From Pandoraea thiooxydans (GTDB lineage: Bacteria > Pseudomonadota > Gammaproteobacteria > Burkholderiales > Burkholderiaceae), in contig NZ_CP014839.1 of the NCBI RefSeq assembly GCF_001931675.1, forward strand, positions 3,844,001 through 3,908,000: DNA of 64,000 nt, given 5' to 3'. Position 1 is the first letter of the stretch. The number at the start of each line of letters is the position of its first letter. The position numbers and the translations under genes were made by a program. Positions 44,339 to 52,553 of the stretch are shown in pieces. Below the pieces are notes generated by a model. It had not been told where the DNA came from, searched no databases, and saw nothing but the letters and a program-made list of their open reading frames with translations.

Positions 44339-45078
44339 TGCAGATCGATCTCAACGCCGATGTGGGCGAAGGCTGCGACAGCGACGAAGCCTTGCTGGCC
44401 CTGATCAGTTCCGCCAATATCGCCTGCGGCTGGCATGCGGGCGACGCCGCGACGATGCATCGTACGGTCGCCTGGGCCATCGAGCACAACGTCGCGATTG
44501 GCGCGCATCCGAGTTTTCCGGATCGCGAGAACTTCGGCCGCAGCGAAATGCACTTGCCGGCCGACGAAGTCTATGCCGGCGTGCTGTACCAGATCGGCGC
44601 GCTGGCGGCCATCGCTCAGGCGCACGGCGGCGTGCTGGCGCACGTCAAGCCGCATGGCGCGCTCTACAACCAGGCCGCGCGCGACCCGGCGCTGGCCCAG
44701 ACCATCGCCAAGGCGGTGCGCGATTTCGATCCGGGTCTGGCGTTGTTCGGTCTGGCTGGCGGCGAATTGGTACGGGCTGCGCGCGATGCGGGCCTGAGCG
44801 CCGTCGAAGAAGTGTTCGCCGATCGCGGCTACAACCCCGACGGCACGCTGGTCAAGCGCGGCACGCCCGGCGCCTTGATCGACGACGAAGAACAGGCGCT
44901 CGCGCAGACCCTCGAGATGATCGAGCGGCAGCGCGTGCGCGCGCGCGACGGCAGTTGGGTCGGCATCAACGCGCAGACCGTGTGCCTGCATGGCGATGGG
45001 CCGCATGCACTGGCGTTCGCCCGGCGCATTCGTACCCGCCTGAACGAGGCCGGCATCGAAATCCGCCCGATCGGCTAA
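44338..45078 (+). CDS. pxpA: 5-oxoprolinase subunit A (LamB/YcsF family)
   Basis: A 246-aa protein of the LamB/YcsF family, the third subunit of the PxpABC 5-oxoprolinase. The family motifs [33 protein letters not shown] (start), [27 protein letters not shown] and [18 protein letters not shown] are intact. Conserved His and Asp residues form the likely hydrolytic or dehydration site. It completes the pxpBCA operon; the next gene on the other strand is an AEC carrier. Confidence 0.96.
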   Translation: MQIDLNADVGEGCDSDEALLALISSANIACGWHAGDAATMHRTVAWAIEHNVAIGAHPSFPDRENFGRSEMHLPADEVYAGVLYQIGALAAIAQAHGGVLAHVKPHGALYNQAARDPALAQTIAKAVRDFDPGLALFGLAGGELVRAARDAGLSAVEEVFADRGYNPDGTLVKRGTPGALIDDEEQALAQTLEMIERQRVRARDGSWVGINAQTVCLHGDGPHALAFARRIRTRLNEAGIEIRPIG

Positions 45079-45084
45079 GCGCGC

Positions 45085-46026
45085 CTATGAGCGCCTGATA
45101 TACAGCAGCAGAACCGACAACGTCACCAGCGAGCCGAGCGTCGACAGGAGAATCGTGCGCGAGGTGACGTGCGCCTCGCGCCGGTAGAACTCGGCCAGCA
45201 TGAAAGGCCCTGTGCCGGTGGGCAGCGCGGCCAGCAGCACGGCAATTTCGACCAGCGTGAGCGGCAACGCAAACACGCGCGCGGCGAGCCACCAGGTCAG
45301 GGCCGGCTGAAACAGCAGCTTGACGCCCGTGAGATAGAGTGCGCTTCGCTCGCCCGGGGCACCCGCAGACCGCTTCTCGGCCAGGAACGCGCCCAGGCTC
45401 ACCAGCGCGCACGGGCTGGCCGCGGCGCCCAGCAACTTCAGAAAGGTTTCGCCGCTGTGCGGCAGCGGCACATGCAGCGCCGAGACCGCCGCCCCCGCGA
45501 TCGGCGCGACGATCAACGGATTGCGCGCCAACGCGCGCAATACTTTCCAGCCCAGCTTGTGCGGTGCCCGCTCGGTCTGCAGTCCCACCTCGATGAGCAC
45601 GATCGCGCTGGCGAACAGTACGCAGGCGACCAGAATCGTGACGATGGTCGTCGGCGTCAGGCTGGCCGAGCCGAACACGATCATGCACAGCGGAAAGCCG
45701 ATATAGCCGGTGTTCGGATAGGCGGCGGCAACCGCGTCGATACTCGCATCGGCCAAATGCCGGCCACCCACCATGCGCAGCACCAGCGTGAGCACGAACA
45801 CGCCCGCCAGGGCCAGCGCGAAGGCAGCGACGAATGCCGGCTGATATAGCTCGTGCCAGGTCGCGTGCGCCATGATGTCGAACAGCAGCGCCGGCAGCCC
45901 GAGCCAGATCACGAAGCGATTCAACTCCGATGCCGCCGTCGGCCCGAGCACGCCGCGCCGGCGGCAGACAAAGCCGGCCAGTGCCAGGCCGAATACGGGG
46001 AGCAGGATGGGAAGGGTCGAAAACAC
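45085..46026 (-). CDS. AEC family auxin-efflux-type transporter
   Basis: A 313-aa carrier with ten hydrophobic helices in two inverted halves separated by a basic loop near residue 150. VFGLALAGFVCRRRGVLGP, FVIWLGLPALLFDIMA, and AYPNTGYIGFPLCMIVFG with the unwound-helix pattern are typical of the AEC (auxin efflux carrier/malonate) family. Members move mono- or dicarboxylates or small weak acids. The start is a GTG at 46026. It is divergent from a LysR regulator and adjacent to pxpBCA, so pyroglutamate or a related acid is a possible cargo. Confidence 0.87.
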   Translation of the reverse strand: MFSTLPILLPVFGLALAGFVCRRRGVLGPTAASELNRFVIWLGLPALLFDIMAHATWHELYQPAFVAAFALALAGVFVLTLVLRMVGGRHLADASIDAVAAAYPNTGYIGFPLCMIVFGSASLTPTTIVTILVACVLFASAIVLIEVGLQTERAPHKLGWKVLRALARNPLIVAPIAGAAVSALHVPLPHSGETFLKLLGAAASPCALVSLGAFLAEKRSAGAPGERSALYLTGVKLLFQPALTWWLAARVFALPLTLVEIAVLLAALPTGTGPFMLAEFYRREAHVTSRTILLSTLGSLVTLSVLLLYIRRS

Positions 46027-46128
46027 AATCGCTCGATGCCAGAGTCAACAAGTCAGGCGGGAGCTTAAAGACTTTGATTGATATAATCCAATGCTATTTT
46101 CCGAACGCAAAAATACCTTTTTTGCATC

Positions 46129-46995
46129 ATGCTCGATATCAAGCCGCTACGTTATTTCGTCACGCTGGCGGAAACCCGCCACTTCGGCCGGGCCGCAGCG
46201 CGCCTGAACCTGACTCAGCCACCGCTGAGCCGGCAACTGGCGGCACTCGAAGCGGCGCTGGGAGTCACGCTGATCGAGCGCAGCCCGCGCAGCGTCACCC
46301 TGACCGTCGCCGGCGAGCAGTTCTACAACGACGCCCGGGCGATCCTCGCGGCACTGGAGCAGTCCACCAGGAACGTGCGCGCCGCCGCGCGCGGCGACGC
46401 CGGGCAGCTCAGCATCGGCTTTACCATGTGCGCGGCCTATAGCGTCGTGCCGGGTTACGCCAAGCGTTTCGGCGCGGCCTACCCGGCCGTCGCGCTGCAT
46501 CTTCGCGAGGTCGTCTCGAACGATCTGGCGGCGCAGGTGGCAGCCGGGCAGATCGATGCCGCGATCATGTTTCCCGGGGCGCAAAAAAAGGGGCTGGCGA
46601 TGCGCGAGATCGTCAGCGAGCCGCTTTGCGTGGCACTCTCGCGCAATCATCCGCGCGCGCGTGCGCGTCAGTTGAGGATCTCCCAACTGGCGGGCGAGCC
46701 GTTCGTGCTGGCCACCGAACAGGTCGCGCCGACACTGCGCGCGGCGATTGTCGAACACTGCCGCCAGGGCGGCTTCGAGCCAGATATCCGCTTCGAGGTG
46801 CAGTTGCAACAGACCGTGCTGAGCCTGGTCGACGAAGGCGTCGGTATCGCACTGGTGCCGGCATCGATGCGCCGGGCCCAGCTGGCCGGCGTGGTATTCC
46901 GCCCGTTGCTCGATGCGCCGCAGATCGAGCAAGTGCTTGCGTGGTCACCGCTCAACCGCAACCCGTGCCTCGCGCATTTCCTGGCGCTCGTGTAA
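46129..46995 (+). CDS. LysR family transcriptional regulator
   Basis: A 288-aa LysR protein. The HTH MLDIKPLRYFVTLAETRHFGRAAARLNLTQPPLSRQLAALEAALG is canonical, followed by an effector domain (about 90-285) with GQLSIGFTMCAAYSVVPGYAKRF. A TATAAT (46082-46087) lies 41 bases before the start within an ATTG...CAAT dyad, a plausible combined promoter and LysR box for divergent control of the AEC carrier. The effector is unknown. Confidence 0.92.
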   Translation: MLDIKPLRYFVTLAETRHFGRAAARLNLTQPPLSRQLAALEAALGVTLIERSPRSVTLTVAGEQFYNDARAILAALEQSTRNVRAAARGDAGQLSIGFTMCAAYSVVPGYAKRFGAAYPAVALHLREVVSNDLAAQVAAGQIDAAIMFPGAQKKGLAMREIVSEPLCVALSRNHPRARARQLRISQLAGEPFVLATEQVAPTLRAAIVEHCRQGGFEPDIRFEVQLQQTVLSLVDEGVGIALVPASMRRAQLAGVVFRPLLDAPQIEQVLAWSPLNRNPCLAHFLALV

Positions 46996-47114
46996 CGCGC
47001 CAGCCCTACTCGTCTTAGAATGCGTGATGCGTCGAGCGCGCCGAGCGCTCGAAGAAGGCCCCGTTCACCCGAATCCGCGTGCCCCGCCGCGCGGTGCGCG
47101 CCCGAGGTTTGACC

Positions 47115-47762
47115 ATGTCGACCATCCTGCTGACCGGCTTCGAGCCGTTCGAACAAGAACCCGTGAATCCGTCCTGGGAGGCGGCGCAAGCCCTCGAAGG
47201 CGCGCAGATCGGCGGCGCCGTGGTGGTCGCACGCCAGGTGCCGTGCGTGTTCGGCCGGGCGCTCGAGGTGCTGGGCAGCGCCATCGCCGAGACCGATCCG
47301 GTACTGGTGGTATGCGTCGGGCAGGCCGGCGGGCGCGCGGAAATGTCGATCGAGCGGGTCGCCATCAATGTCGACGACGCGCGTATCGCCGACAACGCCG
47401 GACAACAGCCGATCGATGCGCCGATCGCCGCCGACGGGCCGGCCGCTTACTTTGCCCGTTTGCCGATCAAGGCCATCACGCATGCGCTGCGCGATGCGGG
47501 CATTCCCGCCGCGGTCTCGCAAACGGCAGGCACCTTCGTGTGCAACCACATTTTCTACGGGCTGCTGCATCACATCGCGCTGCATCGTCCGGCGCTGCGC
47601 GGCGGCTTTATTCACATTCCGTATCTGCCGTCGCAGGCCGCGCGCCATCCGGGCCAGCCGAGCATGGCGCTGGACACCGTCGTCAAGGGCCTGCGCGTGG
47701 CCCTTCACACGGCGCTGAGCGTGAGCGAAGATCGCCGGGAAAGCGGCGGCCAGCTGCACTAG
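47115..47762 (+). CDS. pcp: Pyrrolidone-carboxylate peptidase (pyroglutamyl peptidase I)
   Basis: A 215-aa C15 cysteine peptidase that removes N-terminal pyroglutamate from peptides. The start [22 protein letters not shown] is the family N-terminus. The catalytic triad is E80 ([14 protein letters not shown]), C143 ([12 protein letters not shown]) and H167 (FIHIPYLP), one residue off the numbering in characterised bacterial enzymes. The free 5-oxoproline it releases is the substrate of PxpABC encoded 2 kb away, so the two steps form one salvage route from blocked peptides to glutamate. It follows the LysR gene by about 120 bases. Confidence 0.95.
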   Translation: MSTILLTGFEPFEQEPVNPSWEAAQALEGAQIGGAVVVARQVPCVFGRALEVLGSAIAETDPVLVVCVGQAGGRAEMSIERVAINVDDARIADNAGQQPIDAPIAADGPAAYFARLPIKAITHALRDAGIPAAVSQTAGTFVCNHIFYGLLHHIALHRPALRGGFIHIPYLPSQAARHPGQPSMALDTVVKGLRVALHTALSVSEDRRESGGQLH

Positions 47763-47827
47763 GCCGGCGGCGGCAGTTCATTCGCCGGGGTTGCGCCCGG
47801 ATCGGCCAGCGCCGCCTTGCCGCGGCC

Positions 47828-49330
47828 TCACGACGCATCCCAGTGTGTCTGTGCGTCGAGCGGATAGACCGGGCGCCGCACCCTCGCAAACGGAAACAAC
47901 GCGTAGTCGGAACTGGTCACGCCGGCGCTGTCGCACTCGACCAGCCCTCGCGCCAGCGGCAGAAAAACCGGGCGGCAATACATGCGCGACTTCAGCAGCA
48001 AAAAACGCTGGCGGGCCGGGTCGATGCCGACGCTGGTAAATACCCCCACATCCAGCGGCTCCTGGGTCCGCTCGGTCACCACGACCTGCGCCGCGCCGAT
48101 GTCGAACACCGCGGTGCGGCCCATGTAGGCGCGCTGGCCCGTGTAGGTCGGGCCGGTGATCACATACTCGCCGTCGGTAATGGCGCGCACCACGCCGCTG
48201 AGCACCACCGGGGTCTTGGTCATGCCCAGTTTGGGTATCTCACGTTTGTTGCCGAGTGCGAGCGTGACGCGCGCGCCGACGCCGGCCGCGCACAACTCGC
48301 CGACCGCCTGCGGATCGCACAGCGGGCCCACCGCGATGCCGTCCAGCCCGTGCGCCAGGGCCGCCTGCAGTACGTCCATGGTGTCGCAGGTGCCGCCCGA
48401 CATGACGTTGTCGCCATGATCGAGCAGCAGCACCGGACCAGGCCGCCCATCGCTTTGCGCGGCAAGTTGCGCGGCACGCTCGAGCGAGACGGCCAGCGGC
48501 TCGCTCCGATAGACGAAGTCCTGTCGCTCGGCCCAGATCTGCCGGGCGATGCGCTCGGCCACCGCGTCGGCCGCCGCCGCGTCGCCATTACCGACCACCA
48601 CCACGCTCAGGCACGGCGCCGGGATATCGGCCAGCGAGAACCCCGCCAGAATCGACACGGCGGCCATGCCGTCGCGCTCGGCCGCGCGCGCCGCAGCCAC
48701 CGCGCGCTGCATCGCGCCCTCGCCGGTGGCGCTGCGCAGGGTGTGCGTCATCAGAGGCGGGCGACGCCACGCCACCACCGGGCGCAGGCGTCCGGCCAAC
48801 TGGTCGAACAACAGGCGCCCCGCATGCGCGCCGGTCTCGTACATGTCGACGTGCGGGTAGGTTTTGAAACTGACGAGAATGTCGGCGTTGTCAATCATCT
48901 TCTGCGTTACGTTGCCGTGCAGGTCGAGCGCCACCGCCAGCGGCACACCCGGCGCCGCGGCCCGCACGCGCGCCAGCAGGTCGCCCTCGCCGTCATCGCT
49001 GTTCTCGGCGACCATCGCACCATGCAGATCCAGCAGGATGGCGTCGCAGCCACCAGCCACCGCTTCGACGATGCGCGCGCACATCGCGTCGTAGGCCTCG
49101 GCCGCCACCGGACCGCTCGGGTTGGCGGTGGCCGACAGCGGCGTGACGAGTTCGGCGCCGTGCTGTTCGGCCAGCTCGATGAACGCGCCCATCGCCGTGC
49201 GCGCGCCCCGGTTGGCGCGGTACGCGTCGTCGCCGTAGTCGGGCCCGCACGGCCCGAATGCGGCCAGCGGTGTCGGCACCGGCGAGAACGTATTGGTCTC
49301 GTGGTTCATGCGGGCAATGACGATCTTCAT
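47828..49330 (-). CDS. M81 family metallopeptidase (MlrC-like)
   Basis: A 500-aa protein of peptidase family M81, whose founding member MlrC opens linearised microcystin. The N-terminal domain reads MKIVIARMNHETNTFSPVPTPLAAF, then DLHGAMVAENSDDGEGDLLARVR, AVALDLHGNVTQKM and the zinc-binding DMYETGAHAGRLLF. The C-terminal half has LLLDHGDNVMSGGTCDTMDVLQAAL. The true substrate in most bacteria is unknown and may be an amide or amidine. It lies 37 bases after an omega-aminotransferase gene and probably shares its transcript. Confidence 0.9.
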   Translation of the reverse strand: MKIVIARMNHETNTFSPVPTPLAAFGPCGPDYGDDAYRANRGARTAMGAFIELAEQHGAELVTPLSATANPSGPVAAEAYDAMCARIVEAVAGGCDAILLDLHGAMVAENSDDGEGDLLARVRAAAPGVPLAVALDLHGNVTQKMIDNADILVSFKTYPHVDMYETGAHAGRLLFDQLAGRLRPVVAWRRPPLMTHTLRSATGEGAMQRAVAAARAAERDGMAAVSILAGFSLADIPAPCLSVVVVGNGDAAAADAVAERIARQIWAERQDFVYRSEPLAVSLERAAQLAAQSDGRPGPVLLLDHGDNVMSGGTCDTMDVLQAALAHGLDGIAVGPLCDPQAVGELCAAGVGARVTLALGNKREIPKLGMTKTPVVLSGVVRAITDGEYVITGPTYTGQRAYMGRTAVFDIGAAQVVVTERTQEPLDVGVFTSVGIDPARQRFLLLKSRMYCRPVFLPLARGLVECDSAGVTSSDYALFPFARVRRPVYPLDAQTHWDAS

Positions 49331-49367
49331 GCGCGGACCTCGTGAACAGTGGCGGCCGATACCCCGC

Positions 49368-50696
49368 TCAGGCGGTCGTGCGAATGGCTTGCGCGACCAC
49401 GTCGAACAATTGGGCGATTTGCGCCTGGTCGACGATCAGCGGCGGCGAAAACGCCAGAATATCGCCGGTATAGCGAATCAGCACGCCCTGCTCGAAACAT
49501 TTGACGAAAATCTCGTGCGCTCGCGCGCCCGGCGCACCGGCGCGCGGCTGCAGTTCGACGCCGCCGACCAGGCCCAGGTTGCGAATGTCGAGCACGCCGG
49601 GCAGCCCCTTGAGCGCGTGGATGGCATCCTCGAAATGGGGCGCCATTTGCGCGGCCCGGTTGAACAGATCCTCGCTGCGATACAGGTCGAGCGCCGCGCA
49701 GGCCGCCGCTGCCGCCAGCGGGTGGCCCGAATAGGTATAGCCGTGGAAGAATTCGATCGCCCCGGCCTGGCCGGCATTGACGATGGTGTCGTGGATCGAT
49801 TGCCGGGCGGCCACCGCCCCCATCGGCACCGTCGCGTTGTTGATGCCCTTGGCCAGCGTCATCAGGTCGGGCGTCACGCCGAAATACTGGGAGGCGAATG
49901 GCGCGCCCAGCCGCCCCAGGCCGGTGATCACCTCGTCGAAAATCAGCAGGATGCCGTGCTTGTCGCAGATCTGCCGCAGCCGTTGCAGATAACCCTGCGG
50001 CGGCACCAGCACGCCGGTCGAGCCGGCCAGCGGCTCGACGATGACCGCGGCGATGGTCGAGGCGTCGTGCAGCATCACCAGCCGCTCGAGTTCGTCGGCC
50101 AGATGCGCGCCCCATGCCGGTTGACCGCGCGTGAAAGCGGCCTCGGCCAGGTTCAGGGTGTGCGGCAAGTGATCGACGGCAGGCAGCAGCGCGCCTGAAT
50201 AGGTCTTGCGATTGGGCGCGATCCCGCCGACCGAAATGCCGCCGAAGCCCACCCCGTGGTAGCCTCGCTCGCGGCCGATGAAGCGCGTGCGCTGGCCTTC
50301 GCCGCGCGCGCGGTGATACGCCAACGCGATCTTCAGCGCGGTGTCGACCGATTCCGAGCCGGAGTTGGTGAAGAAAATCCGCTTCAGGTCGCCCGGCGTC
50401 AGTTCGGCAAGCTTGGCGGCCGCCTCGAACGCCTTCGGATGACCCATCTGGAAAGTCGGCGCGAAGTCCATCTCGCCAACCTGCGCCCGCACGGCCTCGA
50501 CGATCTCGCGACGGCAATGCCCCGCGTTGACGCACCACAGGCCCGCCGTGCCATCGAGCACCTGGCGGCCGTCGTGCGACGTGTAGTACATGCCCTCGGC
50601 CTTGACCAGCAGGCGCGGCGCCCGCTTGAATTCCCGATTGGCGGTAAAGGGCATCCAGAATGCCGACATATCGAGCGGCGCATCATGCAATTCCAC
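49368..50696 (-). CDS. Class III aminotransferase, beta-alanine/omega-amino acid:pyruvate type
   Basis: A 442-aa PLP enzyme. SAFWMPFTANREFKRAPRLLVKAEGMYYTSHDGRQVLDGTAGLWCVNAGHCR is the characteristic N-terminus of the beta-alanine-pyruvate/omega-aminotransferase group. The PLP lysine is K283 (MTLAKGINNATVPMGA) and the aspartate lies in LIFDEVITGLGRLG. The GTG start at 50696 is supported by AAGGAG eight bases upstream. The gene faces a MocR regulator and is followed by an M81 peptidase, suggesting that the peptidase or the aminotransferase prepares the other's substrate. Confidence 0.94.
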   Translation of the reverse strand: MELHDAPLDMSAFWMPFTANREFKRAPRLLVKAEGMYYTSHDGRQVLDGTAGLWCVNAGHCRREIVEAVRAQVGEMDFAPTFQMGHPKAFEAAAKLAELTPGDLKRIFFTNSGSESVDTALKIALAYHRARGEGQRTRFIGRERGYHGVGFGGISVGGIAPNRKTYSGALLPAVDHLPHTLNLAEAAFTRGQPAWGAHLADELERLVMLHDASTIAAVIVEPLAGSTGVLVPPQGYLQRLRQICDKHGILLIFDEVITGLGRLGAPFASQYFGVTPDLMTLAKGINNATVPMGAVAARQSIHDTIVNAGQAGAIEFFHGYTYSGHPLAAAAACAALDLYRSEDLFNRAAQMAPHFEDAIHALKGLPGVLDIRNLGLVGGVELQPRAGAPGARAHEIFVKCFEQGVLIRYTGDILAFSPPLIVDQAQIAQLFDVVAQAIRTTA

Positions 50697-50773
50697 GGCT
50701 CATCTCCTTCGATTTTCAAAGCGCGCCGCGGACCCTCGCCGGGCGCATCGAACACCATATTAAGCATCGGCGA

Positions 50774-50821
50774 CCAATACAGACATGTACAGTTGAGCGG
50801 AAACTGCGTATTCTGTATCGG
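50774..50821. promoter_or_regulatory. MocR-type operator half-sites
   Basis: CCAATACAGA (50774-50783) and TCTGTATCGG (50812-50821) are inverted copies differing at one base. A further TACAG (50788-50792) repeats ten bases after the first. MocR/GabR proteins bind sets of short direct and inverted half-sites between divergent genes. The repeats lie between the aminotransferase start (50696) and the MocR start (50889). Confidence 0.55.
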
Positions 50822-50888
50822 CACCATGCCATGAGTGTGCAGGCAACAGCCGATGCCCGGCCGGCCTGCGCTGCCGGAGTCCCCCACC

Positions 50889-52319
50889 ATGAGTCAACCG
50901 TTACGCCTGGCGCTCGACCGCGGCCAGCCCGCATCGCTGGTCGAACAGATCGTGCGCGAGATCGAGCGCGCGCGACACAGCGCCGTGCTGCACGGCGGCA
51001 TGCGCATGCCGTCGATCCGCCAGTTGGCGCAGGCGCACGGTATCAGCACCTTCACGGTGGTCGAAGCCTACGACCGGCTGGTCGCACAAGGTGTCCTGAT
51101 CGCACGGCGTGGCGCCGGCTTCTTCGTGGCCAGCGACGATCCCGCGCACGATATGCCGCGGCCGCGGCCGCGCGCGGTCGCGCGCGAGGTCGGCAACGCC
51201 TGGTTGCTCTCGGAGGTGTTTGCCGACGACAGCATTCCGGTCAAGAGCGGCTGCGGCTGGCTGCCGGACGATTGGCTGGACGAAGACGGCCTGCAAGGCG
51301 CGCTGCGGCAGCTGGCCAAGGGCGCGGGCACGCGCTTCGTGCATTACGGCCACCCGCAGGGGTATGCCCCGCTGCGTCAGAGCATCGCACGACGCCTGGC
51401 AGATATCGCGCTCGATGCGCATGCCGACCAGATCGTCCTGACGCACGGCGCCACGCAAGGTCTTGACCTGATCGCCCGCACCTTGCTGCACCCGGGCGAC
51501 GCCGTGCTGGTGGAGGAGCCCGCCTACTGCAATCTGCTGGCGATCCTGCGCAGCGCCGGCCTGCATGTGGTGGGCGTGCCGCGCGACGCCGCCGGGCTCG
51601 ATCTGGCGCAGCTGGAGAGCGCGATCCAAACCCATCGGCCGCGCGCGCTATTCCTCAACAGCGTGCTGCAAAACCCGCTCGGCACGTCGCTGTCGCCGGC
51701 ATGCGCGCACCGCATCCTGCAGTTTGCCGAACAGCACGGCCTGTGGGTGGTCGACGACGATATCTACCGCGAGCTGGCGCCGCCCAATGCGCCAGCCCTG
51801 GCCGCCATGGACGGCTTGCACCGGGTCATCTACCTGGGGAGCTTCTCGAAGACCATCTCGCCCTCGATCCGGGTCGGCTATGTCGCTTGCGCGCCAGCGC
51901 TGGCCGCCGAGCTCGCGCGCACCAAAATGATCGGCGGCCTGACCACCTCGGAAATCAACGAGCGCCTGGTTCATCTGGTGCTGACCGAGGGCGGCCACCG
52001 CAAGCACATCGAGCGGCTCACCGATCGCCTGGCGCGGGCGCGCAGCCGCCTCTGCACTCAATTGACGGCCTGCGGCCTGAGCCTGCTGGCCAAACCCGAC
52101 GGCGGCATGTTCGTGTGCGCCGCCCTGCCTGAGGGCACGCCCTCCTCGCGCGAGATCGCCGAGCACGCGCTCACGCAGGGAATCATGCTCGCACCCGGCG
52201 AGTTCTTCGTCACGCAGTCCGAACCGTGTCACTGGTTCCGCTTCAATGCCGCCTATTCGGACGACGCGCGCCTGTACCGCTTTCTCGAGACCACACTGAG
52301 CGCGGCACACGCCTCGTGA
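50889..52319 (+). CDS. MocR/GabR-type regulator (GntR HTH fused to aminotransferase domain)
   Basis: A 476-aa fusion protein. A GntR winged HTH (residues 1-75, SLVEQIVREIERARHSAVLHGGMRMPSIRQLAQAHGISTFTVVEAYDRLVAQGVL) is joined to a fold-type I aminotransferase-like domain (about 110-470). PLP can bind K321 (GSFSKTISPSIRVGY). Such regulators sense amino compounds through PLP chemistry. The start at 50889 is the Met just before the conserved LRLALDRGQPASL; an upstream start is possible. It is divergent from the omega-aminotransferase, its likely target. Confidence 0.94.
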   Translation: MSQPLRLALDRGQPASLVEQIVREIERARHSAVLHGGMRMPSIRQLAQAHGISTFTVVEAYDRLVAQGVLIARRGAGFFVASDDPAHDMPRPRPRAVAREVGNAWLLSEVFADDSIPVKSGCGWLPDDWLDEDGLQGALRQLAKGAGTRFVHYGHPQGYAPLRQSIARRLADIALDAHADQIVLTHGATQGLDLIARTLLHPGDAVLVEEPAYCNLLAILRSAGLHVVGVPRDAAGLDLAQLESAIQTHRPRALFLNSVLQNPLGTSLSPACAHRILQFAEQHGLWVVDDDIYRELAPPNAPALAAMDGLHRVIYLGSFSKTISPSIRVGYVACAPALAAELARTKMIGGLTTSEINERLVHLVLTEGGHRKHIERLTDRLARARSRLCTQLTACGLSLLAKPDGGMFVCAALPEGTPSSREIAEHALTQGIMLAPGEFFVTQSEPCHWFRFNAAYSDDARLYRFLETTLSAAHAS

Positions 52320-52426
52320 GGGACGCGCCGTCCGGCGCGCGCCCTGCCCCGCACTCCCAGTCCCGCACTCCCTGCGCACGGCCCGCGCACTGCCATGGCG
52401 CACGCGGCCGCGTGCCACGCCCCGCC

Positions 52427-52443
52427 TGCACTGATGCGATGCA
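52427..52443 (+). promoter_or_regulatory. NtrC-like enhancer site upstream of urtA
   Basis: TGCACTGATGCGATGCA has the 17-bp layout of NtrC sites: the first six bases and last four match the strong enteric glnA site and the inner positions differ. Its centre is about 87 bases upstream of the start predicted from the sigma-54 element, a normal enhancer distance. Confidence 0.6.
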
Positions 52444-52495
52444 AATGCGCACCGCCGCGAAGCGTGGCATGGCAATCGTCGTGGCATCGAGGGAT

Positions 52496-52511
52496 TGGCA
52501 CGACTATTGCC
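52496..52511 (+). promoter_or_regulatory. Sigma-54 (RpoN) promoter of the urea transporter operon
   Basis: TGGCAC-GACTA-TTGCC matches the -24/-12 consensus, with GG and GC separated by exactly ten bases. Transcription should start near 52522, about 32 bases before the urtA ATG. Nitrogen-regulated urt operons commonly use this promoter class. Confidence 0.82.
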
Positions 52512-52553
52512 TCCTGAGTCTGCGTAGTCCAATCACTTACGAAGGGAAATCAA

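Noticed and set aside
46913-49345. 810-codon plus-strand frame spanning pcp and M81
   Set aside because: It overlaps three real genes in other frames, and its translation is Arg/Gly-rich with no family features.
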